A stretch of 64,000 bases of DNA from Paenibacillus aquistagni (GTDB lineage Bacteria > Bacillota > Bacilli > Paenibacillales > Paenibacillaceae), in assembly GCF_900177815.1 (NCBI RefSeq), contig NZ_FXAZ01000002.1:248001-312000 (forward strand), read 5' to 3'. This document shows, in pieces, positions 52,351 to 61,100 of this stretch (the stretch's first letter is position 1; the number at the start of each line of letters is the position of its first letter). Position numbers and translations under genes: made by a program. The notes below the pieces were generated by a model that had not been told where the DNA came from, ran no database searches, and saw only the letters and a program-made list of their open reading frames with translations.

Positions 52351-54597
52351 TTAGCGAGCTTCAGAAGCTTCATTCGGCTGCTTCATCGTTAAGCCGACAC
52401 GCCCTTTTTTGGTGTCTACATTCATGACCCATACCGTTACATTGTCGCCGACTGCCACCACATCAAGCGGATGCTTGACGAATTTGTCGCTTAGCTGGGA
52501 AATGTGCACAAGGCCATCATTTTTAATGCCGATATCTACAAAGGCACCAAAGTCAATTACATTGCGAACGGTTCCCTTAAGCTCCATGCCAGGCTTCAGA
52601 TCCTCAATTTGCAAGACATCCGTTCTAAAGATTACCGGAGGCAGCTCTTCACGGGGATCACGCCCAGGACGAAGCAAGCTGTCGATAATATCTCTTAACG
52701 TAGGCACACCGACCTCAAGCAATTCAGCCGCCCCTTCGATATCCAGAGCCTGCAGCTTGTCCTTCAGCTCCCTCGTGCCAATCGAGTTCTGCGTCAGGCC
52801 CAGCGTGTCCAGCAGCTTCTCCACCACCTTGTAGGACTCAGGGTGAATCGGCGTGCTGTCGAGAAGATTGCCTCCGTCTGTAATGCGGAGAAACCCAATG
52901 GACTGCTCATATGCCTTCGGTCCGAGACGAGGCACCTTCTGCAGAAGATTTCGCTTCGTGAACTTGCCGTTCTCTTCGCGATACTTCACAATATTTTTGG
53001 CAAGTGTCGCGTTAATGCCTGACACATAAGCAAGCAGAGAAGGAGAGGCTGTGTTGACATCCACCCCAACATGGTTGACCGCAGATTCAACCACAGCTCC
53101 AAGACTCTCTTCTAAGCGCTTAGGTGTCACATCATGCTGATATTGGCCTACGCCAATCGCCTTTGGCTCAATCTTTACCAGCTCAGCGAGCGGATCTTGC
53201 AGTCGGCGGGCAATAGAAGCCGCGCTCCGCTCTGCTACATCAAGATTCGGGAATTCCTCTTGCGCCAGCTTGGAAGCCGAATATACACTCGCCCCCGCCT
53301 CATTCACAATCACGTATTGCAGCTTTTCTTTTGCTTTGTCTGATCGCTTCGCGATCCAATCCGCTACAAACTGTTCGGTTTCCCGCGATGCGGTGCCATT
53401 GCCGATAACAATCAATTCAAATTGATAAGTATTCGCCAAGCGGTCAAAGGTCTTCTCCGCCTCTGCCACCTTGTTATTTGGAGGCGTCGGGTATGTCACC
53501 GCCACCTCAAGCAGCTTGCCGGTATCATCCACCACTGCCAGCTTGCAGCCGGTACGAAAGGCTGGATCAACGCCCAAGACATGCTTGCCCTTCACCGGCG
53601 GCTGGAGCAGCAGACTCTTCAAGTTGCTGGAGAACACCTGAATGGCCTGTTCCTCCGCCTTCTCGGTCAGTTCATTGCGCACATCTCGTTCGATAGATGG
53701 AGCAATGAGACGCTTGTACGCATCTTCAGCCACCACTTGCAGAAGCTCCTTCACCTGAGAGGCTCCCTTGATCCATTTTCGCTCGATATAAGCCAAAATG
53801 CGTTCAAGCTGGACCTCAAGCGAGACCTTCAGCATCTCTTCACGCTCCCCGCGGTTAATGGCGAGAATACGATGGGACGGCAGCCGCTTCACAGGCTCTT
53901 GATAGTTATAATACATTTCATAGACCGATTCCGCTTCAGGGTTCTTCGCTTCCGTGCGAATCGTTCCCTGATCATATGTATATTGCCGTATCCATTGGCG
54001 GACAGCCGGATCGTCGCCGATCATCTCCGCAATAATATCCATCGCCCCCTGTAGGGCCTGTTCAATGGTTTCGACACCTTTCTCTGCATCCACGTATTTC
54101 AGCGCTTCGTCTGCTGGCTTCACCTCTTTAGGCTCCGTCAGCATCCAGCTTGCGAGCGGTTCTAGTCCCCGCTCCTTCGCAACACTGGCACGGGTCTTGC
54201 GCTTCTGTCGATAAGGGCGGTATAAGTCTTCTACCTCCTGCAGCTTCACCGCTTGTACGACTGTATTCTTAAGCGATTCCGTCAGCTTGCCCTGCTCGGC
54301 TATTAAACGCAGCACCTCTGCCTTGCGTTCTTCCAGTCCGCGCAAATATTTTAATCTCTCTTCAATAGCTCGAAGCTGATTCTCATCAAGCTCTCCTGTC
54401 ATTTCCTTCCGATAACGCGCAATGAAAGGAATCGTATTGCCTTCATCCAGCAGTTCGATTGTCTTCTGGACCTGGCCTTTGCCAAGTGCAAGCTCCTGTG
54501 CCAACTGGCGGAGCAGCGACTCCTGCTGCTTCGACGTCATCTCCTCTAAGATGACATCCAGCGCTGACAGTTCTAACATTTCGTCATGTACAGTCAT
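52351..54597 (-). CDS. tex: Tex-family RNA-binding transcription accessory protein
   Basis: 748-residue cytoplasmic Tex/YdcI homologue. The N-terminal helical region (TIPFIARYRKEMTGELDE) leads into a YqgF-like nuclease fold (VLGVDPAFRTGCKLAV), a helix-hairpin-helix region (SPSLLAYVSGINATLAKNIV) and a C-terminal S1 domain (GTVRNVIDFGAFVDIGIKNDGLVHIS), the usual Tex order. Tex affects transcription and toxin-gene expression in several bacteria. ATG 54597 follows AAAGGAAG; the frame to 54630 has no site. The neighbourhood tex-cmpA-sprT matches Bacillus. Confidence 0.96.
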   Translation of the reverse strand: MTVHDEMLELSALDVILEEMTSKQQESLLRQLAQELALGKGQVQKTIELLDEGNTIPFIARYRKEMTGELDENQLRAIEERLKYLRGLEERKAEVLRLIAEQGKLTESLKNTVVQAVKLQEVEDLYRPYRQKRKTRASVAKERGLEPLASWMLTEPKEVKPADEALKYVDAEKGVETIEQALQGAMDIIAEMIGDDPAVRQWIRQYTYDQGTIRTEAKNPEAESVYEMYYNYQEPVKRLPSHRILAINRGEREEMLKVSLEVQLERILAYIERKWIKGASQVKELLQVVAEDAYKRLIAPSIERDVRNELTEKAEEQAIQVFSSNLKSLLLQPPVKGKHVLGVDPAFRTGCKLAVVDDTGKLLEVAVTYPTPPNNKVAEAEKTFDRLANTYQFELIVIGNGTASRETEQFVADWIAKRSDKAKEKLQYVIVNEAGASVYSASKLAQEEFPNLDVAERSAASIARRLQDPLAELVKIEPKAIGVGQYQHDVTPKRLEESLGAVVESAVNHVGVDVNTASPSLLAYVSGINATLAKNIVKYREENGKFTKRNLLQKVPRLGPKAYEQSIGFLRITDGGNLLDSTPIHPESYKVVEKLLDTLGLTQNSIGTRELKDKLQALDIEGAAELLEVGVPTLRDIIDSLLRPGRDPREELPPVIFRTDVLQIEDLKPGMELKGTVRNVIDFGAFVDIGIKNDGLVHISQLSDKFVKHPLDVVAVGDNVTVWVMNVDTKKGRVGLTMKQPNEASEAR

Positions 54598-54741
54598 GTT
54601 TGAACTTCCTTTCCATGCCTTTTCTATCATTATTACCTATCTATTGTCGCAAAAAAATGAAAGCATTTCCACTCCCCTAAGTCAGATGACCTACAAACCT
54701 GACCTTAAGTATGATTTTGAAACGGAACAGAAAGGAAGTTC

Positions 54742-54770
54742 TTGTCAACGCTTTCATCCTTCTATACAAT
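54742..54770 (+). promoter_or_regulatory. promoter with overlapping cre (CcpA) site upstream of the M60 peptidase gene
   Basis: -35 TTGTCA (54742-54747), 17-base spacer, -10 TACAAT (54765-54770). TGTCAACGCTTTCA (54743-54756) read in reverse is TGAAAGCGTTGACA, which fits the cre consensus TGWAANCGNTNWCA at every position and would block RNA polymerase when CcpA is bound. The first plus-strand gene downstream is the M60 peptidase at 55101; a second -35-like TTGACA lies at about 54977. Confidence 0.6.
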
Positions 54771-55100
54771 ATGATATACAACACAACCACTATAACGCAC
54801 ACAAATGACTTTCGAATGGAAAGGGGGATAGAGACGCAGCGGCCTCTGCTCAACCTGAGCCAATAGCATCCAATTCATGATGTTATCGAACACATTTTCT
54901 TCAACCTTCACCATGACCTCGTTTTCGCCTGTTATGATCCAGCCTTTTTTGCAGCTATGAATTCATCCCGCATCCTTGACACGCTATCGTCCCTTATCTA
55001 CACAACTGCCGCTCCACCGTCACATACTTCCATTACAGCTAATGTCTCTTCAAAATACGCAGCTTCTTATACCTGATTCCATGAAGGAGTGTATTTGTCC
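54771..55100 (+). other. 330-base leader/intergenic stretch before the M60 peptidase gene
   Basis: No credible coding frame is present. A possible second promoter (TTGACA near 54977, then TACACA after 17 bases) lies here. The long distance from the cre promoter means that the true start of the M60 transcript is uncertain. Confidence 0.35.
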
Positions 55101-58070
55101 ATGAGTAAAAAGCAAACTCTGGTCACCACGATCCTCTCGATGACGCTCGTATTCTCCATGCTGCAGCCCGTTCTTGCAGCCTCCAGCAATGAAACTGCAG
55201 CATCTGTAACGAATATGACATACGGCGACACTTCCTCCACGGCTACCGCCTTAGAGCATGATCTCTCCGTATTCAGCAAGGAGCTTGCAGGCATTCCACT
55301 CGATGGCGCCTCCTATAACGGCGGCGTTGCCCCTATTGGAGCGCAGGCCTTTGCCGTAAGCGCGGATGGGAAATCCACTTCACTGATGGCAGCAGGGCGC
55401 TATGGCGCCGGTCGTGTTACCGCTATCGGCGGAGAGGTGTATTTTAATTTTAAGGATGCGGATGCACCTAACAGCCATGCGCGTGTAGCACGCAATACAT
55501 TACTCTGGTTGACGGAGGATCTGCCTATGAGCTACGAACAAGCCCTGAAAGGGGAGGGGACCATCTCTATTTTGACGAAGAGCTCAGACTTCGGAGCACG
55601 AGCTGATGTCCCTATCGAAGTAACCAAGGTTAACCATTGGTCAGACAAGGGAAGTGACGGCAAGCCGCTTCTTGATCCTGCCAAGTACCCAGTCGCCCAT
55701 ATTGATTATGCCTATGTAACAAAAGAAGACGTGCCTTTGCTGCTTGATTATGTGAGACAAGGCGGACGGCTAGCCGTTGCTCTGAAGGGATGGGTGCTTG
55801 AACAGTTCCCTTACGTTTCTCACGACAATGGCAAGGATCACGCCTTCCTAAGCAGCGACTATCCCCTTCAAGAGCTGTTAAATCAGCTTGGCATCTCCCT
55901 CATGAACAATCAGGCAACCAAGTGGGATGGCACAGCTAAGTTCCTCACAACCGAGGAATCCGCTCGCTATGGCCTTGATCACGTTCTAAGTGAAGCCAAA
56001 GCGGTGGAAGCCGGTACGAAGCCTATCGAAGATGCGGATATCGGACTCAGCCATTCAACAAGTCAGGATAAGCTTGCGATCCTCACCTCCACCTTAGTTG
56101 CTTCCTTGGGCTCATTGACGCCAGAAGCACCGCTGTATGCACAAGTCATTGCGGATTCAGAGAAGCTTGCTGAAGTGACGCTGCCGTTCTCTGCACAATC
56201 GAAGCCATACAGTGCTGCTCTGCTCCCGCTTCTGCTTGAACGTATCTTAAAGGACCCGGCCGGCACTAAATCGCCATTTGCTGACGAGTTCCCGGGCTCT
56301 GTACCTGCTGGCTCTGCTGTCAGTGCCAACAAGACAATCGAAGTCGACTTTGAATTCTCCAAGTTCAATTCCTTGCGACAGCTCTATACGCCTGATAATT
56401 GGATCAGCACGGGCTTGTATGCGAACCCAGGAGAATCCATCACCATCGAGGTGCCTACAGGAACAACCGATCTTGATGTGCAGATCGGCGCTCACACCGA
56501 TAACTTAAGCGGGCTTTCGATGGACAAATGGCTGCGCGCGCCTGTCGTCACCAAGAGAGTCCCCTTGACTCCTGGCAAAAATACGGTTACGAGCCCTTAC
56601 GGCGGCCTTGTCTATCTCATCCCGACAAAGTCTACTCCTGGCAAGAAGGCCAATATTACCATCAATGGAGGCTATTCCGCTCCGTATTATGTAATGGGCA
56701 AAACGAATAAAAACGACTGGAAAAAGACGATTCGCCATAACTCAGCGCCATGGGCTGAACTTCAATCAGACCGCGTCATCTTAACGGTGCCCTCTGAGTA
56801 TATTCGCCATCTCGACAATCCTGATGAGGTATTGAAGCTGTGGGATGAGATGTTTGGCGAATTCGACGACTTGGTTGGCGTCTCGCCAGATCAGCCAGAA
56901 CCTCATAAGAGCGTAAACCTGCCATTCCGATATGTAGGTGACAACCAGATAAGCGCAGGCTTCATGCATGCCGGCTATCCGATCATGTTCTTCAGCCAAT
57001 CCTCTGCCAAGGATGCGGTAACCGTTGAGGGCATCAAGACGCTGGCAGGCTGGGGCTGGTGGCATGAGACCGGCCATGAATATCAGCAAAGCCCTTGGAC
57101 ATGGGGAGCCATTACGGAAGCAACTGTAAATCTCTTCTCATTGCGGGCGCAGGACTACTTCCATAATTCCTCGCGCTTGCTGCTTACTCGCTCAGATGGG
57201 ACAACGGTATACGATCAAGCCTTCAAATATGTAAGCAAGCCTAATGAAGGCAAGAACTTCAACAGCGATCAAATTGATGTATGGAGCCGCTTGGTCATGT
57301 TCCGCCAATTGCAGCTAGCGTATGGCTGGGAGCTGTACTCCAAGATCTTTACCAGCGTTCGAGACATCCCTGCAGCAGAGCTTCCGAAGAACGACAGTCA
57401 GGAACTTGATCTGTTTGTCGTAAAAGCATCCGAGATGAGCGGACATAACCTGCTCGAATTTTTTGACAAATGGGGGCTTACATACAGCTCAGAAGCAAAG
57501 AACAAGGTTCTGGCGCTGAATCTGCCTAAGCCTGAGCAGGAGCTATGGACCCTAAAAGAGACGTCTCTCCTTACAGGACCCGAAACAACTCGCAATTATC
57601 AGCATGAGACGGTGAAGATCCCGTTCCAGCTTCACGGTGAGGTCACATCCATGAGCGTGAACGTTGACCAGACAAACGTTAAGCATGCAATCGAAGGGCA
57701 ATCGATCGTCCTGGATCCGATCGAGCTGTCACTTGCGCCTGGCGAGCATCGTGTATTCTTAACTGCCACAGATAAAAAGGGGCAGAAGGAAACAGCGACC
57801 TTTACACTTCATATCCGTCTTGATCTTGCAAGTCTCGATGATCTAATCCATAAGGGAGCTAACACAAAGGCGATCAAAGACCAAGCTACAGCTGATCAAC
57901 TGATTGTATTAATCCAGAAAATTCAAGCAGCAAGCGAAGGGGAAGCGAAGCAAGCGGTTTGGAAATCGTTGGAAGATACTATTGAAGCAAAAACTCCTTC
58001 ACGCATCCATAAGGAATTTGCAGAGCTGCTGCTCCATAACATTGCCTATTTGAACATTCCGAAGCTGTAA
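55101..58070 (+). CDS. secreted M60-family metallopeptidase (enhancin/mucinase-like)
   Basis: 989-residue secreted protease. A signal peptide (residues 1-26, ending PVLAAS) precedes a GATase-like region (about 30-400; SLMAAGRYGAGRVTAIGG), then an M60 domain (about 440-800) with the gluzincin zinc motif HETGHEYQQ near residue 655 and the downstream Glu in ITEATVN. The C-terminal 150 residues form an Ig-like and a helical module. This architecture recalls TCAF/enhancin-type proteins; M60 enzymes cleave mucin-type glycoproteins. There is no LPXTG motif, so it is released. ATG 55101 follows GGAG; GTG 55089 and TTG 55095 are alternatives. The upstream cre suggests catabolite repression. Confidence 0.9.
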   Translation: MSKKQTLVTTILSMTLVFSMLQPVLAASSNETAASVTNMTYGDTSSTATALEHDLSVFSKELAGIPLDGASYNGGVAPIGAQAFAVSADGKSTSLMAAGRYGAGRVTAIGGEVYFNFKDADAPNSHARVARNTLLWLTEDLPMSYEQALKGEGTISILTKSSDFGARADVPIEVTKVNHWSDKGSDGKPLLDPAKYPVAHIDYAYVTKEDVPLLLDYVRQGGRLAVALKGWVLEQFPYVSHDNGKDHAFLSSDYPLQELLNQLGISLMNNQATKWDGTAKFLTTEESARYGLDHVLSEAKAVEAGTKPIEDADIGLSHSTSQDKLAILTSTLVASLGSLTPEAPLYAQVIADSEKLAEVTLPFSAQSKPYSAALLPLLLERILKDPAGTKSPFADEFPGSVPAGSAVSANKTIEVDFEFSKFNSLRQLYTPDNWISTGLYANPGESITIEVPTGTTDLDVQIGAHTDNLSGLSMDKWLRAPVVTKRVPLTPGKNTVTSPYGGLVYLIPTKSTPGKKANITINGGYSAPYYVMGKTNKNDWKKTIRHNSAPWAELQSDRVILTVPSEYIRHLDNPDEVLKLWDEMFGEFDDLVGVSPDQPEPHKSVNLPFRYVGDNQISAGFMHAGYPIMFFSQSSAKDAVTVEGIKTLAGWGWWHETGHEYQQSPWTWGAITEATVNLFSLRAQDYFHNSSRLLLTRSDGTTVYDQAFKYVSKPNEGKNFNSDQIDVWSRLVMFRQLQLAYGWELYSKIFTSVRDIPAAELPKNDSQELDLFVVKASEMSGHNLLEFFDKWGLTYSSEAKNKVLALNLPKPEQELWTLKETSLLTGPETTRNYQHETVKIPFQLHGEVTSMSVNVDQTNVKHAIEGQSIVLDPIELSLAPGEHRVFLTATDKKGQKETATFTLHIRLDLASLDDLIHKGANTKAIKDQATADQLIVLIQKIQAASEGEAKQAVWKSLEDTIEAKTPSRIHKEFAELLLHNIAYLNIPKL

Positions 58071-58079
58071 CATGAAGAA

Positions 58080-58107
58080 GCCGCCTACTTATCCAGCAGG
58101 CGGCCTT
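58080..58107. terminator. terminator between the M60 peptidase and adhesin genes
   Basis: GCCGCCT...AGGCGGC followed by CTTTCTTT on the plus strand and CTTCTTC on the minus strand. Shared by convergent genes. Confidence 0.75.
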
Positions 58108-58110
58108 TCT

Positions 58111-61100
58111 TTAGTTACGGTTATTCAGCTGTTTCTTTCTAAGCGCAAACATCATCATACTTAATACCATCAAGCCCACACCTGCCAATTGCAGTGGCAG
58201 CATGCTCTTTTCTCCCGTCTGAGGAAGCTTTGCACCTTCTGAGGATGAATCAACCGCTGGAGGCACAGAATCCACTGATGAATCGGTATTTGTCGAACCG
58301 TCGACATTCTCATTTATTCCATCAACATCCGTCTCGGCACCGATCTCGGTAGATGTATCTGGATCAGTTGGAGTACTCGGATCGGTCGGCGTACCCGGAT
58401 CAGTCGGCGTGCCTGGATCAGTCGGCGTGCCCGGATCAGTCGGCGTGCCCGGATCGGTCGGTGTGCCCGGATCAGTCGGCGTGCCTGGATCAGTCGGCGT
58501 GCCCGGATCAGTCGGCGTGCCCGGATCAGTCGGCGTGCCCGGATCAGTCGGCGTGCCCGGATCAGTCGGCGTGCCCGGATCGGTCGGTGTGCCCGGATCT
58601 ACCGGTGGCTTAGGAATGCGGGCATTCTCTACCAATACTTCCGTTTGCTCACCGCCAATGATCTCAAATGGCGTTAAGATGTCCGATTTCAAATAGCCGA
58701 TAGGAGCCGCAGCTTCCTCTAGATAATAGAGGGCTGGCTTCAGATGGTCTATCACGAGCTCGCCGTCTTGGTTCGTCACTCCAAAAATATCACGGCCATC
58801 TTTATCCTTCAACGGCTCTTTGTTCGCATCTAGAATCCTAAAGCTTGCTCCAGAGAGCGTAATGGATGGACGACTCAACTCCACCTTGGTTAGCTTGACA
58901 GAGCCAAGCAGCAGTTCATTTTCAAAAGTGAACTCCAGCTTGCGATCATCTACGACTTCGAACAAGAGCGGCTCTTGCTTGAGAACATAGCCCTCTGGCG
59001 CGACAACCTCAACCAGCTGATAGATGCCTGCTGGGAGCTGCTCCAACCGAAGAACTCCTGCTTCATCTGTCACTAAGTCACGCTCAATTACGCGGCTTTC
59101 TTGATCTCTCAGCTCGAACAGCGCACCTGCTAACGGAGTCCCAAGCTCTGCATCAATCTTCTTCAACTCCACATCGGCTTCATACACTTCATTTGTTACG
59201 GTAGCCGACTTCACGGAAGTTTGCTTCTCCTCAATGGTGAATGGAATCGGAGATGCATCCAGCTTGTATCCTTTCGGAGCTTGCACCTCAAGCAATTGAT
59301 AGCTTCCTGCTTCCAAGTCAGACAAGTAAATCTTGCCCTCCGCATTAGTCTCTAGCGCTGTCTTGCCTTCAACGTCCAGATACTTGCCGTTCAGCTCGAA
59401 TTGAAGCTTGAAAATAGCCCCTGCCAGCGTCTTTGCAGGACTGCCGTTATCGAACTTCGTTAACTCAAAGTCCCAGTTCCCCTTTTGATTCGCGATCTTA
59501 AAGGCTTCTGTATCGGACTTGAACGCAATCAGCTTTCCTGCTTCATACTCACTGCTCATCAAGTAGCCTTCTGGCGCAGCCAGCTCTTTTAAGAGATAGC
59601 TGTTATATCGATAGCTCTTAAATTCTGCTTCGCCTTGCTCATTCGTAACAGCCTTCTCAAGCAGCGTGCTGCCCGTCTTGTCATACAACCCAAACACCGC
59701 GCCAGCAAGCGGTACTTCAGTATCTCCATCCACCTTCAGCACCTTAATGTTTCCCTTGCCCTTAGCAGCGCCACCGCCTGCTCCAGCTAGACTCACAACA
59801 AAGTCGCTGTGATCCCCGGCTTCGATCTCCGTCGTGGATTGCCCAACAAGCTTTGCTTCATTGGCAATGATCTCACCATCATCAGCGTTGATAAACGATT
59901 GATATCGAAGCATATATGCCTCTTGAATACCGTTAAGGAAGCTCAGCTTGAATGAGTTCCCTTGTACGTCGAGCGTATATTGCGACTCGTCTACAAGGCC
60001 CCCTCTGATAAGATCTCCTGCTGATGTAACTGTTGTATTGTACAAGCGAATGGAATCCTTAAGCAGAAGCTGGTTGTCTGATAATGTATCAGAATATACC
60101 GCTCCTTGAATAAAGGATTGGCTGTAGTTGATAGCGACTTCCCACTGAGCAAATTCTGACTCCATCCCACTTCCTTGCACACCGTGCTTGCTTACAAACT
60201 CGCCGCCGTGCTTAGGAGAAACGGTCGTTCCTTTTTCGAACAATACCCGATCAGGATTCGTTAGGTCCTCCAGTGTTGCTTTATTCATATATTCCTTCTC
60301 GACCTGCCGTCCCTCTAGGCTGGTCTTGTACGTAATGCGATATGCAGAGTCAATAGGCTTCAGGAATTTGAGCTCGAAGCCGTCTTTCCCATCCACTTGC
60401 TTGAGCTCAACCGTATAGTCCTCGGAAGGAACTTGTTCTCCTACCTGTACGCCATTGCGATCACCCGTCAGAATCAGATGCTCAACCTTCACAGATGAAG
60501 GCTCGAAGTGTTGAACTCCTGTGTAGTAATCCCTAACGACGGCCTGCTGAATCTTATGAAGATTGTAGTTTATATCAATCGTCCAAGTGATCTCTTTGGT
60601 CTTGGCATCGTAGGCGCCCTTCTTATTCCCATTATGCTTCGTATAAGGGTCCAGCTCTGCCTGCGCAGACTGAGACATCGACTTGTTCTCGCCATTCTCC
60701 AACCAATGCAAGGTCGCATGGTTGTGATAGACAATTCCCTTAATCTCCGAAGGGTCATAGTAAGTAGGGTTGAATGCTGTCTTGTATGTGATTACGTGAC
60801 GGTCTGTCACATCATGCAAAAATGTGATCTTCAACCCGCTTCCATAGTCAGGATTCGGCTCAAGCGTATAATCTGCATTCACCTCAAGACCACTTACGCT
60901 TAGCGTACCTGGAATAAGGGTTAGTCCTTGATCCGCGAATTGATCGGCCAGAACGACATTGTGCATCGTCTTCTGGTCTTCATTCAGCCAGATTTTCCAT
61001 TCGATGGTCTTCTCGCTAAAATCAACCTTGCCCGCTTGCTTGACAAAGATGACTTGCTTAATCCCTTGCGACACTTCGATTTTGCCGCTGTTCTTGCTCT

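Noticed and set aside
58363-58596. CRISPR array or satellite
   Set aside because: The 18-bp units are contiguous and in frame inside a gene; they encode a stalk.
58353-58613. Plus-strand open frame of 86 codons with a repeated pattern
   Set aside because: It is the reverse-strand shadow of the 18-bp repeat in the adhesin gene; it has no ribosome site and no sense outside the repeat.
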